Translations under genes and position numbers: made by a program
Shown here: piece by piece, positions 10,916 to 22,499 of the stretch
How positions within the stretch are numbered: the first letter of the stretch is position 1
Layout of the letters: every line of letters starts with the position of its first letter
Assembly (NCBI GenBank): GCA_030068075.1
Contig: CM057829.1
Coordinates: 90,851,889-90,915,888, forward strand
Direction: 5' to 3'
DNA length: 64,000 nucleotides
DNA from: Paguma larvata
Lineage: Eukaryota > Chordata > Mammalia > Carnivora > Viverridae
The notes under the pieces: generated by a model
The model's database searches: none
Told to the model about the DNA's origin: nothing
Seen by the model: the letters and a program-made list of their open reading frames with translations, nothing else

Positions 10916-12574
10916 AATGTCTCAATTGAAGCAAATTAAGAATAGGTATGAGTCAGCTGTAATATAAGTAACTAATAAAAGTGTTAATTATTATTATTAT
11001 GTACATGTACACATATATACCACATGTACACACTTAAATACAAGATATCCTTATATATATTTATATCTAAAACATAATCGCTTGAAATTAAAATATACTT
11101 AATATATATGGAAATATATTTTAAAGGAATACTGTGTTCAAGAAAACCAGAATGCTCGATACTCATTACTTTTCCTATTTCTGTATTCTCTGTTTTTAGG
11201 TAATCATATCTTCAAAAGCTAGAGAATATTATATTTTTGGTCTCATTTTTTTAACTCACTTAAACCCTATTCTGTCAGCCCAACACATATCATTTTACCT
11301 CTTCCTTTTATATACTTTCATAAATGTGCTAGAGTAGCAGGTCTCTCATGTTACACTCCTGCTTTCATAGGTAGGCTATTAAGTTCAGTAACTATGGATG
11401 CTGAAGGGGGATGAAGAGTTACCTCTTTTGTTCTGCTGGCTTTACATTTTACACTGCAGGAAAATAGTTCAATGTTTCCTCTCTTTGAATTCTATGAAGT
11501 TTACTTTTCTTCCATCAAAACTTTCCTAAAAAGTTTCTCATTATAGAAGCTCAACTTAAGAAGACATTCTTCTCTAAAATTGATGGACATTGAATGCTGT
11601 ATAAAAGCTAAAACTCAAAGAACTATTTCATCTACAAGATGTCAATTAACAATTTTGATTGTGTTTTTACTGAATCAGCTAGATCATTGGATGTGTTTAG
11701 ATGATTCAAATACGGAATAAATGAGTTTTGTCCTTTCATTGACAATTTCTTTTGATTAATTAAAAGGAAACACCATTCTTATTTTTTTTTAGCAGATCTT
11801 CTTGTGAAAATATTAGTAAGACCTATTTGTTTAAAAAAAGAAACAGTGGGTTTATGGACTTTTCTATACATTTGCTCGCCTACTTTTCTATACATTTGTT
11901 ATCAAGTGGCAGTATAAATAGAATTCATCAATTGGCTTTGCCTGTATTACCTTTTTCATACTAGATCTTTAAAATTTGTATACAGAAATAATAATAATAA
12001 TGCCATACATTTAATGACATTTACTAAGGAAGCATCAAAAACCAGAAGAAACAAAACCAAAACTTCTTTTCATCTATCAAATGTGTACTAGCTGAAAATA
12101 TTGGTACTTTATTAAGTAGCAAATATATTCTAAAGCATCTGATAAAGTGCTAATATTTATACTATTCAAAGCATGCCTAGAATTTTTCAAGAAAGGAAAC
12201 ACAATCAAATATTCAAAGGAAAAAAATTGAAAGACATACCTCAAACCAAACAAACCAAAATTATTAACATAGGAAAAGATGTTCAGATTTATTAAGCCAG
12301 AAATATTCATATTAGTTAAACCTACTAGTTTGACAAAAATATTATTATATAACTTATTCCTTGGGCAAATCGAGGGAAAGAGACATTTTCACTGATAGAG
12401 ATATTTTAATTATTATACTTTTTTTTCAAATTAACCTGTAAGTAAATAGTAATATAAAATTATACATATACGTAAATTAAGCAATCCAACTTTTGAGGAT
12501 CTGTTCATTGTAATAAATGCCTAAGAGTATCAGTATTATTTATAGGAGATGCTATCTTTAAAACAAATTAAAAA
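10916..12574. other. Unassigned AT-rich stretch
   Basis: No gene or clear repeat was seen. Short frames here (for example minus-strand ones at 10984-11166 and 12077-12310) are low-complexity chance frames. Confidence 0.45.
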
Positions 12575-12769
12575 GGGGGCTCCTGGAAGGATCAGTCAGT
12601 TAACGATGGACTCTTGGTTTCAGCTCAAGTCATGGTCTCCTAGTTCATGGGATCGGAGCACTGCACTGACAATACAGAGTCTGCCTGGGATTCTCTCTTT
12701 CTCTCCCTCTGCCCTTCCCCTATGTGTGCTCTATCTCAAAGTAAATAAATAAACATTTTTAAAAAATTC
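12575..12769 (+). repeat. CAN-SINE, diverged
   Basis: A plus-strand copy with a degraded head (GGGGCTCCTGGAAGGATCAG) and a readable CT-rich stretch, ending AAATAAATAAACATTTTT. No certain target duplication was seen. Confidence 0.88.
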
Positions 12770-12774
12770 ATCAG

Positions 12775-13188
12775 ATATTTAATGTTAATTTATTGATAGA
12801 TAAAAAGGAAAGGAGGTAAAAAAAATGCATATAACCAATAAATTTTCCCATGATTTAAAAATAATGTCATAATGGAGTTATTTATGCAAAATTATTATAT
12901 ATGTCTGTATGTATGAAAGAAGTAAAAAATAAGATCACTAAAATATCAATGTTGGTTACGTTATGGTGGATAAAATCAAAGGTATTTAGATCTTTAGAAT
13001 ATTTTTATATCCTATTTACTTTAAATATGATATCTCTAGAACACTCATCTCATTTTTTCTATAATTATTCTTCTCATTTTTTTTACTACTTCACCATTCC
13101 TTACTCCTACTGTTTTATATATTTAATTCATATATACTGAAACCTGTAATCTAGATCTATTTCTCTTGCTGATGATAATACCTCCATT
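12775..13188. other. Unassigned AT-rich stretch
   Basis: Nothing recognisable was seen up to the target site of the full-length L1. Confidence 0.4.
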
Positions 13189-13201
13189 AAGACATCGTGA
13201 G
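13189..13201. repeat. Target-site duplication of full-length L1, left copy
   Basis: AAGACATCGTGAG, identical to 18944-18956. The final G could belong to the element. Confidence 0.9.
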
Positions 13202-13920
13202 AGGAGGAGGGGGGCCAACATGATGGAGGAGTAGGCCAACCCAGTAATACCCTTATCTTTCAAACCAAGAAGCACAGAAACCAAAGGACTCTCAACTCCA
13301 AGAATCTGGGAGGAAAGTTGTTGCAGTCTACAATGAAAGGAAAGCCAAGCACAGAGAAGACTCTAGTCTTAAGTGAGTTTAATCTGGGACGAATAAAGTG
13401 AACTCAGGGAGCTGAGCTGCCAGCAGCTGCGTGCTCAGCTGCCCGGACAGGGGAGCGCAGCAGCCCAGGGAGCTCCCAGCGGCCGCGCCAGCTGCCCTGA
13501 TCGGGAGTGCAACAGCCCTGGGAGCCACCAGAAGTGGGGCGCCCAGCCACCTGTAGAATGCTCTAACTCAGGCACATAATTGGCAGTGTGGCCGGGTGTG
13601 GCAGGCAGAGTGAGCTGGCCCGTGGCCGACCAGCGAGCCGCACTACGCCAACACCTGTTCCAGACTGAGGACAGAAATAGAAGGGAAGAGGAAACTGGAA
13701 GGACGCCATTGCTGTCCCACAAGCCCACAGGCACAGGCACAGGAAGTCACCCTAAGAGCCCTTCCTGCTGCAGTGGAGGCTGGACCCGCCCTCACCAAAC
13801 CACACCCCACCTCAGAGGAGTGACACCTTTCAGCAGGAGTTACAGACGCCAAGTTCAGATTGCTGCCTGAAGCAACTCCAGGGCGACTTCAAGAAACGAT
13901 CCAAAACACACCCAGCCAAA
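13202..13920 (+). promoter_or_regulatory. L1 5' UTR / internal promoter region
   Basis: A 719-bp leader starting AGGAGGAGGGGGGCCAACAT. The part from about 13400 to 13870 is the most GC- and CpG-rich sequence in the window, as expected for an L1 internal RNA polymerase II promoter. Promoter function is inferred from family and position; no activity can be read from sequence. The open frames on both strands here (13435-13740 minus, 13580-13870 plus) are by-products of the high GC content. Confidence 0.75.
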
Positions 13921-14816
13921 ATGACGAAATGGAAAAATTCTCCTCAAAAGAATCTATAGGAAGTAGTGACAGCTCAAGAATTGATGAAAACGGATATAAG
14001 CAACATAACAGAACATGAATGTAGAATGATAATCATGAAACTAATTGCTGGGCTTGAGAAATGCATAGATGAATGCAAGGGGTCCCACGCAGCAGAGTAC
14101 AAGGACCTTAAAAACGGTCAGGGAGAATTAAAAAAGTCCTTGAATGAAGTGCAAAGCAAATTGGAGGCAGCAACAGCACAGATTTAAGAGGTAGAAAAAA
14201 GGGTTAGTGAACTAGAAGATAAAATTATAGAAAAAGAGGAAGCAGATAAAAAGAGAGAGAAGCTGATTCAGAAACAGGAAAGGAGAATTCGAGAGCTGAG
14301 TGATACACTCAAATGAAACAATATCTGTATCATAGGAATTCCAGAGGAAGAAGAGAGAGAGAGAAAGGAGTCGAAGGGGTACTTGAACAAATCATTGCTG
14401 AGAACTACCCCAACATGAGGAAGGAAATGGACATGGAAATCCAAGAGGCACAGAGAACTCCCCTCAGACGGAACTTGGATAAACCGTCTGCACGACATAT
14501 CATAGTAAAGCTGGCAAAATACAAAGATAGGGAAATAATCCTGAAAGCGGCTAGGGACAAAAGGACCTTAACATACAAAGGCAGACACATAATGGTTGTA
14601 GCAGACTTATCTAAAGAAACTTGACAAGCCAGAAAGGAATGGCAGGATGTCTTCAATGTGATGAGCAGAAAGGATATGCAACCAAGAATCCTGTATCTGG
14701 CTAGCCTGTCATTCAGAATAGAAGGAGAGATCAAAGTTTTCCCCAACAAACAAAAACTGAAGGAATTCATCACAAATAAGCCAGCATTATAAGAGCTCCT
14801 GAGGGTCACTCTATGA
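13921..14816 (+). pseudogene. L1 ORF1 (RNA-binding chaperone) pseudogene
   Basis: ORF1 protein forms trimers and coats L1 RNA. The likely start is ATG 13921 (MTKWKNSPQK). A lysine/glutamate-rich coiled-coil region spans about 13966-14310. The RNA-recognition core begins near 14318 (NNICIIGIPEEEE), and the C-terminal domain ends with the block QPRILYLASLSFRIEGEIK and stop TGA at 14814. Length is about 298 codons, normal for the family. Disabling changes: TAG 13957, TAA 14185, TGA 14314, a frame change inside the GA-rich run at about 14350-14380, TGA 14622 and TAA 14790. A minus-strand frame at 14405-14848 is only its shadow. Confidence 0.9.
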
Positions 14817-16973
14817 AGAAAAGGTTGCAAAGAACACAAACTACCCAAGACAGACTTATGAGCATGAAACCTACAGATAACACATTGACGATAAGCCCAT
14901 ATTTTTCAATATTAACACTGAATGCAAACGGACTAAAGCGCCAATCAAAAGACATATGGTAACAGAATGGATTAAAAAACAAGACCCATCTATTTGCTGT
15001 CTTCAAGAGACTCATTTTAGACCTGAGGACACCTTCAGATTGAAAGTGAGGGGATGGAGAACTATCTACCATGCCACTGGAAGTCAGAAGAAAGCCGGAG
15101 TAGCCACATTTATATCAGACAACTAGACTTTAAAATGGATAATGTAATAAGAGATGAAGAAGGACATTATATAATAGTCACAGGGACCATCCAGCAGGAA
15201 GAGCTAACAATTGTAAATATCTATGCACCGAATTCGGGGCACCCAAATTTGTAAAACAACTAATTACAAACATAAGCAACCTTATCGATAAAAATGTCCT
15301 AATAGTAGGGGACCTTAACACTCCACTCTCAGCACTGGATAGATCCACAAAACAGAAAATCACCGCAGAAACAATGGCCCTGAATGACACATTAGAACAG
15401 ATGGGCCTAACAGACATCTTCTGGGTCGTCCATCTAGAAGCAAAGGAATTTACATTCTTCTCAACTGCACACGGTACATTCTCCAAGATAGACCACATTC
15501 TGGGGCACAGGGAAGCTCTGAATAAATATAAAAGAATTGAGATCATACCATGCACACTTTCAGACCATAATGCTGTGAAACTCGAAATCAACCACAGGAA
15601 AAAGTCTGGAAAATATCCAAAAACATGGAGGCTAAGGAACAACCTACTAAAACTGAGTGGGTCAACTAAGCAATTAGAGAAGAAATTAAAAAATACATGG
15701 AAACAAATGAAAATGAAAATACAACAATCCAAACTCTCTGGGATGCGGCAAAGGCAGTCCTGAGAGGGAAATATATTGCAATCCAAGCCCACCCCAAGAA
15801 ACAAGAAAAATCACTAACACAAATTCTAACAGCATGCCTAAAAGAACTAGAAGCAGAACAACTAAGACAACCCAAACCCAGCAGAAAGAGAGAAATAACA
15901 AAGATCAGAGCACAAATTAATCATATGGAAACAGAAAAAGTAGTGGAACAGATCGATGAAACCAAAAGCTGGTTCTTTGAAAAAATAAACAAAATAGACA
16001 AACCCCTAGCCAGGCTTCTCAAAAAGAAAAGAGAGAGAACTCAAATAGATAAAATCGTGAATGAAAAGGGAGTAATTACAACCAACCCCTCTGAAATAAA
16101 AGCAATCATCAGAGAATACAATGAAAAATGATATATCACCAAACTCAGCAATCTGGAAGAAATATCAAATTCCTAAATAACCACACGCTACCAAAACTCA
16201 AACGGGAAGAAATAGAAAATTTGAACAGATCCATAACTAGTGAAGAAATTGAATTAGTCATTAGAAATCTCCCATCAAATAAAAGCCCGGGACCAGATGG
16301 CTTGCCTGCGGAATTTTACCAGACATTTAAAACAGAGTTAATTCCTATCCTCCTCAAGATGTTCCAAAAAATTGAAACGGAAGGAAAACTCCCGGACTCA
16401 TTCTATGAAGCCAGCATCACTTTGATTCCCAAACCAGATAGAGACCCAGCAAAGAAAGAGAATTACAAGTCAATATCCCTGATGAACATGGATGCAAACA
16501 TTTTCAACAAGATACTAGCAAATCGAATCCAACAGCATATAAAGAGAATTATCCACCATGATCAAGTAGGATTCATCCCTGGGTTGCAGGGCGGGTTCAA
16601 TATTCACAAATCAATCAACATGATAAATCACATTAACAAAAGAAAAGATAAGAACCATATGATCCTGTCGAAAGATGCAGAAAAAGCATTTGAAAAAATA
16701 TAGCACCCTTTCCTAATAAAAACCGTTGAGAAAGTCGGTATAGAAGGAACATACTTAAACATCATAAAAGCCTTCTATGAAAAACCCACAGCTAATATCA
16801 TCCTCAATGGGGAAAAACTGAGAGACTTTCCCCTAAGATCAGGAACACGACAGTGGTGTTCACTCTCACCACTGCTATTTAACATAGTTTTGGAAGTCCT
16901 AGCATCAGCAATCAGACAACAAAACAAAATAAAAGGTATCAAGATTATCAAGGAGGAAGTCAAACTTTCACTT

Positions 16974-16985
16974 TTTGCAGATGAC
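16974..16985 (+). other. Intact FADD reverse transcriptase active-site box
   Basis: Phe-Ala-Asp-Asp is encoded within an open stretch of 173 codons (16890-17411). This is the metal-binding pair of the reverse transcriptase palm. The other ORF2 copies in this window have F-V-G-D, F-A-D-S or F-T-D-N at this place. Confidence 0.95.
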
Positions 16986-18252
16986 ATGATACTTTACATG
17001 GAAAACCCGACGGAATCCACCAAAAGCCTACTAGAACTGATTCATGAATTCGGCAATGTTGCAGGGTACAGAATCAACGTACAGAAATTGGTGGCATTTC
17101 TATACACCAACAATGAAGCAGCAGAAAGAGAAATAAAGAAGCTAATCCCTTTCACAATTGCATCAAAAACCTTAAAATACCTAGGGATAAACCTAACCAA
17201 AGATGTAAAAGACCTCTACAACGAAAACTATAAAAAACTTATGAAGGAAATTGAGGAAGACACAAGGAAATGGAAAAACATCCCATGCTCATGGATTGGA
17301 AGAATAAATATCGTTAAAATGTCAATACTACCCATAGCAATCTACACATTCAATGCAATCTCAATCAAAATTACACCAGCATTCTTCTCAAAGCTAAAGC
17401 AAACAATCTGAAAATTTGTATGGAACTACAAAAGACCCCGAATAGCCAAAGTAATACTGAAGAATGAAACCATGGTGGGAGGCATCACAATCCCAGACTT
17501 TAACCTCTACTACAAAGCGGTAGTCATCAAGAACTGTATGGTATTGGCACAAAAGCAGACACATAGAGCAATGGAATAGAATAGAAAACTCAGAAATGGA
17601 CCCGCAAGTATATGGCCAACTAATCTTTGACAAAGCGGGAAAGAGTACCCAATGGAAAAAAGATAGCCTCTTTAATAAATGGTGCTGGGAGAACTGGACA
17701 GCAACATGCAAAAGAATGAAACTAGACCACTTCCTTACACCACTCACAAAAATAAACTCTAAATGGATAAAGGATCTGAATGTGAGACAGGAAGCCATCA
17801 AAATCCTAGAGGAGAAAACAGGAAAAAAACTCTCTGACCTAAGACGCACCAATTTCTTACTCGACACGTCTCCAAAGGCAAGGGATTTAAAAGCAAAAAT
17901 GAACTACTGGGACTTCATCAAGATAAAAAGCTTCTGCACGGCAAAAGAAACAACCAACAAAATGGATAGGCAACCAACGGAATGAGAAAAGATAATTGCA
18001 AATGACATATCAGATAAAGGACTAGTATCTAGGATCTATAAAGAACTTACCAAACTGCACACCTGAAAAGTGAATAACCCAGTGAAGAAATGGGTGGAAG
18101 ATATGAATAGACACTTCTCCAAAGAAGACATCCAAATGGCAAACAGATGCTCAAAATCACTCATCATCAGGGAAATACAAATCAAAACCACACTGAGATA
18201 CCACCTCACCCCAGTCAGAGTGGCTAAAATGAACAAAACAGGAAACTATAGA

Positions 18253-18306
18253 TGCTGGCGGGGATGTGGAGAAACAGGCACCCTCTTGCACTTTTGGTGG
18301 GAATGC
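18253..18306 (+). other. Cysteine-rich C-terminal motif of L1 ORF2
   Basis: [18 protein letters not shown] fits C-x3-C-x7-H-x4-C, the conserved motif near the ORF2 C-terminus. It lies in a 167-codon open stretch (18070-18573). Confidence 0.92.
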
Positions 18307-18704
18307 AAACTGGTGCAACCACTCTGGAGAACTGTGTGGAGGTTCCTCAAAAAAATGAAAATAGACTTACCCTATGACCCAGCAATAGCACTGTTAGGAA
18401 TCTACCCAAGAGACACAGGAGTGCTGATGCATAGGGGCAGGTGTACCCCGATGTTCATAGCAGCACTTTCGACAATAGCCAAATCATGGAAAGAGACTAT
18501 GTGTCCATCAATAGATGAATGGATAAAGAAGAAGTGGTATATATATATACAATGGAATACTACGCAGCAATGAGAAAGAACGAAATCTGGCCATGTGTGG
18601 CAACATGGATGGAACTGGAGGATATTATTCTGAGTGAAATAAGTCAGGCAGAGAAAGACAGATGCCATATGTTCCCACGCATAGGTAGGCTTTGGGAGAC
18701 CTAG

Positions 18705-18943
18705 CAGAAAACCAGGGGGGAGGGGAAGAGGGGAAGGAAGAAAAAAAAAAGCCACAGAGAGGAAGGAAGACATGACATAAGAGACTCTGAAAGACTAAGA
18801 ACAAACTGAGGGTAGACGGGGGTGTGGGACGGGGGAGAGTGGGTGATGGGCACCGAGGAAGGGCACTTGTTGGCTTGAACACTGGGTGTTGTTTGGAAAC
18901 CAATTGACAATAAATAATTAAAACAAAAACAAAACAAAACAAA
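18705..18943 (+). other. L1 3' UTR with polypurine tract, AATAAA and tail
   Basis: A G-rich purine tract at about 18711-18778 (runs such as GGGGGGAGGGGAAGAGGGGA) could form a quadruplex, a feature common to mammalian L1 3' UTRs. AATAAA lies at 18909-18914, followed by an (AAAAC)n-type tail to 18943. Confidence 0.85.
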
Positions 18944-18962
18944 AAGACATCGTGAGGATTTT
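18944..18962. repeat. Shared target-site duplication of L1 and SINE
   Basis: AAGACATCGTGAG repeats the L1 left flank at 13189-13201. GACATCGTGAGGATTTT (18946-18962) matches GACACAGTGAGGATTTT after the SINE (19171-19187) with two mismatches. Two insertions therefore used overlapping target sites. Confidence 0.92.
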
Positions 18963-19169
18963 ATTATTATTAATTTATGTTTATTTATTTTTGAGAGGAT
19001 GATAGAGTGTGAGCATGAGAGGGGCAAAGAGAGAGACAAAATCCAAAGCAGGCTCCAGGCTCTGAGTTGCCAGCACAGAGCCCAACATAGGGCTCAAACA
19101 CATAAACCGTGAGATCATGACCTGAGCCAAAGTCAGATGCTTAACCAACTGAGCCAATCAGATGCCCCT
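18963..19169 (-). repeat. CAN-SINE next to the L1 3' end
   Basis: A minus-strand copy with its A-tail (T-rich on plus) directly after the shared duplication and its head ending at about 19168. The head is moderately diverged (GGGGCATCTGATTGGCTCAG). Confidence 0.95.
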
Positions 19170-19189
19170 AGACACAGTGAGGATTTTAA

Positions 19190-20370
19190 AAGTGAAAGTT
19201 ACTGAAGCGTAATTTACACATGATCATATAAACACCATTGAATTAAACAGTTGAATGAGTTTTGACTGTTCTTTGACAACTGTGTTGTTCCCAGTTAGGG
19301 AGCATTCTGAAAAAGTTAAATGAATATGTAAAATTAGGTTGCTTACCTGTATTTTCAGATCACTGACAATACTGAAAGTATAGAAAGAGATGAAAGAGAA
19401 AACTTAGCCACATTCTGAAAGAAAATTTTCGTGAATGAGTTCAACAAAATGTTGAATATCTTATAAAAGACAATTTTTATTCAGGTTATTTGTTTGTTTC
19501 CTTTTGAGTGAGGTATAGAAGATTCTCATATGTTTTGCGTATTAAGCTCTTAGAAGAAAAATGGCTCGATATAAGGAAATTTTTAGAGATTATGAATATG
19601 TGTAGTACCCTATTTGCGCTGATAGTGATGGGTGTATGCAATGTGTCCAAACTCATTAAGAAATATACATTAAATATGTGCACTTATTTGTATATCAATT
19701 GCACCTAGGCAAACTTTAAAAAATAGGAAGTGACTATGTTATATCAAAGTAAAGGGTAAGGACAAATGAGTACAAGGTATTTTGGTTTAATACCGAAAAA
19801 TGTATAATAATGGCTAATGTAATTAATAAGGCTGATTTTTATCATAATTATTCTTTTTAATCAGTGTCTGAGTTTTGTGATACAAAGAGTAATTCTATTT
19901 CCCCCTGAGAAATATTCACATTCTTTCCCTGTAATAAGTTAGCTCTCTTCTCAAGATAGTATTCTGGAAGAAAATTAATACATAAGATAAACTATGTGAC
20001 ACTTTACACCTCTTCTACATATAAATATAACAAGTGATTTATGGTAACAACTTTGAAAAATTTTGCATATGGCTTTCTCTTATTCTTTAAATATATTAAT
20101 TCACATATGATATATTTATTATAAAACCTAGCCATTGCTTAGGAACTTCTTAGGGATATAAGCTATATGTCTTTTTTTAAGTCATGGAGTTATTAAAATT
20201 TTCAGTATTTGGTAAGTGAAAAATTGACAAATTTTTATTTTAACATTTTAAATTTAATAAAACTCATATTTATATTTAGCAAATGTGACCAATTTTATTT
20301 TCCAAAAAAGGGGTGTAATAATATCTGCATCTCACATGTCTTCAAGTAACTTCCACTACTCTACAAAGAC
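19190..20370. other. Mostly unassigned sequence
   Basis: No gene was seen. Positions 19195-19260 weakly resemble an old L1 3' UTR on the minus strand, but not well enough to call. The rest is AT-rich unique sequence. Confidence 0.4.
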
Positions 20371-20374
20371 CTGA

Positions 20375-20848
20375 AGTCTAATTTCCTTCCCTTGAATTTG
20401 GGCAAGCATGTAACTTGTTTATAACCTAAAGAATATGGTAGATACAAAACTGCAAGACTTTCAAGCCTATACCTTAATAGGTGAGGCAACATTCACCTTG
20501 TTAGATAGGTTAGTTATTTTGGAGGCATTCTATTGGCATGTCAAAAATTCTACTACTCTGAGATTCTCATGCTGAAGAGGCCATATTTAGGGTTCAGGTT
20601 AACAGACTGCTGAACTCCCAGCTGACAGATGGCCACAGGAATGAGCATTTTGGATGGCCGACCAAGTTGACCCTTCAAGGGGACTACCACCCCAGGCAAC
20701 ATCTGGCATAGCCTCATGAGGTCAAATTGAGAATCACTCAACCAAACATTTTCTAAATCTTTGACCCAAAAATCATGGGCAACATAAAAATTTTTAATGT
20801 AACTAGGTTTTGGAGTAATTTGCAATGTAGCAATGATAAATGAAATAT
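20375..20848 (+). repeat. MLT1-type LTR (ERVL-MaLR)
   Basis: Wording runs parallel to MLT1 LTRs: 'ccttgaatttgggcaagcat', then 'aatatggtagatac', and the end 'gttttggagtaatttgcaat' followed by 'gtagcaatgataaatg'. It is an old solo LTR with no internal retroviral sequence beside it. Confidence 0.75.
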
Positions 20849-20859
20849 TCATTAAACAG

Positions 20860-21340
20860 AAAATGTGGAATACTAGGAAATTTGAATCGACCTCTCACTT
20901 GTCTTGAGAGTCCAAATTAGACACATAAATATTTGTAGGAACAGCAGGCACATCAAGTGTAATCTTTCATTTCAATATCGAGGTACATGGCCTGCAGATG
21001 ATAGCTACTTATCCGTAGATTAGGGACTGGAACACATTTTCATGATTGCTGGTCTAGTATTTTTGAGTAGTTTTAAATATCTCTATATCTGTAGTATTAA
21101 TCAACATTTTATTAACTATTCCTATTTTTTTCTTTTAGAAAAATCAACCCCTGCATAACTTTCTTTGATTCTCAAACTCATTCCCAACACCTATATTTCA
21201 AATTTACTTTATACAAAGTACTATATTAAATACTGGGGCATTAAACATGAAGATCTCAAGTAGGGAGCTATTGTTTAATATACAAGTCATTTAGGTCATA
21301 TATTGTGAATAAAATGTTATTAGTTACATAAGAGTTCGAT
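20860..21340. other. Unassigned non-coding stretch
   Basis: No gene or clear repeat was seen. Confidence 0.4.
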
Positions 21341-21343
21341 TAA

Positions 21344-21535
21344 ATTTTTTAATATTTGTTTTTAAGAGAGAGCCCAAGTGGAGGAGGTTCAGGGAGAGGG
21401 ACGCAGAGGATCTGAAGTGGGCTCTGCACTGACAGCACGGAGCCTGATGTGGGGCCTGAACTCACAAACTGAACCATAAGATCATGACCTGATCCAAAGT
21501 TGGACTCTCAACCAACTAAGCCAACCAGGCGCCCC
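21344..21535 (-). repeat. CAN-SINE
   Basis: A minus-strand copy with the head ending at 21535 (GGGGCGCCTGGTTGGCTTAG on the minus strand) and a T-rich left end. The CT-rich region is shortened. No clear target duplication was seen. Confidence 0.92.
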
Positions 21536-21539
21536 ATCC

Positions 21540-22365
21540 ATTTTAAAAATTATTATAAAATAAAGAATAAAGTTTGATTCAATAAAACATCAGATTTACT
21601 AAGACTACCAATGGTGTTTGAGGTAGGTTTTGAAGAGTGAACTGTGTTTTTAACAAGTAGAGGTGAATAGTTACAGCTTTTCAAAAAGAGCATATGCTGA
21701 ACAAAGGCATAAAAACAAGTATAATCAGGGGATGGTGAGTGTTTTCACATGCCAGGATATAAAATATGTTTGTGTATACTGACTGGTACTGGAAGATGAT
21801 AATGGACATGTAGATTGGGGCCCTAGGGCAAAATATCCTTGATGCCGTTTTGAAAGGGGCAGGAGGGTGGCATCAGAAATTAATCATGATCAAGGTATGT
21901 CTCAGGAATATGAAAACTTTTTCTTACCAGCAATAATATATTAGCTTAAACTTTTGGTTGTGATTTTTAAAATGTATTACTGCCCATGTTCTATTATTTT
22001 ATTTTTCAGAATAAATTTTAATTGTCATTTTAATTTAACACAACCTAACATACCAGTCTGCTATGTGATAAGGCTTTTTACCACTTTGGGCAACTAGTAA
22101 CTTTCAATTCACAAACATTACCCAATAACAAATCTAGGTGGCTCAAACAATTACTCAAATAAGGATCTAAAAGGTAGATATGACATGATTGCAAATGATC
22201 CACTCTGTTCTAAGAAATAAATGAGTATTTCATGTCTGTGAAGCATTATTTGTCTTTATAAAACAATTATTCTATGCTAGGGTGTTGGGTCCTAAAAACA
22301 TTACTATTTTTCAGAGCGCAATTTCCTTTTCATAAACAATCTACTTAAAGTGACTGGAAAATCAA
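21540..22365. other. Unassigned non-coding stretch
   Basis: No gene or clear repeat was seen. Confidence 0.4.
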
Positions 22366-22369
22366 CTAA

Positions 22370-22490
22370 TGCATTGGTTTAGTTAGTCAGTCATTCAGTC
22401 TTTTTAAGGCAGATACTTGCTATGTGCTTGACCCTGTTTTATGAGTTCCGGGAAAAAAAAGACACATAATATCCTCTGCCCCATTTTTTT
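22370..22490 (+). repeat. L2 LINE 3' end fragment
   Basis: The text follows the L2 3' end: 'cttgctatgtgcttgaccct' (family: tactatgtgccaggcact), then 'gagttccgggaaaaaaaag' and 'atcctctgcccc'. Very old and diverged. Confidence 0.6.
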
Positions 22491-22499
22491 TCTTTTTGT

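Larger units (their letters stand above)
14858..18704 (+). pseudogene. L1 ORF2 (endonuclease / reverse transcriptase) pseudogene
   Basis: About 1,280 codons if joined, the usual ORF2 length. N-terminal APE-like endonuclease: LTLNANGLK, CCLQETHF (catalytic Glu), NIYAPN, GDLNTPLS (Asp/Asn pair) and SDHNAVKLEIN (catalytic Asp/His), from about 14910 to 15590. Reverse transcriptase: [10 protein letters not shown] near 16280 and DAEKAFEKI near 16680. The FADD active site is intact at 16974-16985. The cysteine-rich C-terminal motif lies at 18253-18306. Damage includes TAA 14960, in-frame TAG near 16701 and TGA 17409, plus at least six frame changes (about 14965, 15240, 15700, 16130, 17570 and 18530). 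It once carried out target-primed reverse transcription in the nucleus. Motifs are conserved but the frame is lost, so it is dead. Confidence 0.93.
13202..18943 (+). mobile_element. Full-length feline L1 retrotransposon (decayed)
   Basis: A 5.74-kb element with all L1 parts in order: GC-rich 5' UTR (13202-13920), ORF1 (13921-14816), ORF2 (14858-18704), 3' UTR with a G-rich polypurine tract, the signal AATAAA (18909-18914) and an A-rich (AAAAC)n tail. A 13-bp target duplication flanks it. Both ORFs carry several stops and frameshifts, so it cannot move by itself. Its 3' UTR resembles that of the minus-strand L1 at 10201-10900, so the two belong to related subfamilies. It is the only L1 here with a complete 5' end and its own target duplication. 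Confidence 0.95.

Noticed and set aside
13435..13870. GC-rich open frames on both strands
   Set aside because: They lie in the L1 5' UTR; high GC content lowers stop frequency. No known domain.
14405..14848. Minus-strand open frame (147 codons)
   Set aside because: Antisense shadow of L1 ORF1.
15178..15804. Long minus-strand open frame (208 codons)
   Set aside because: It lies opposite L1 ORF2. The A-rich sense strand of L1 lacks many stop codons on its complement, so this is a shadow frame rich in Phe, Leu, Ser and Cys.
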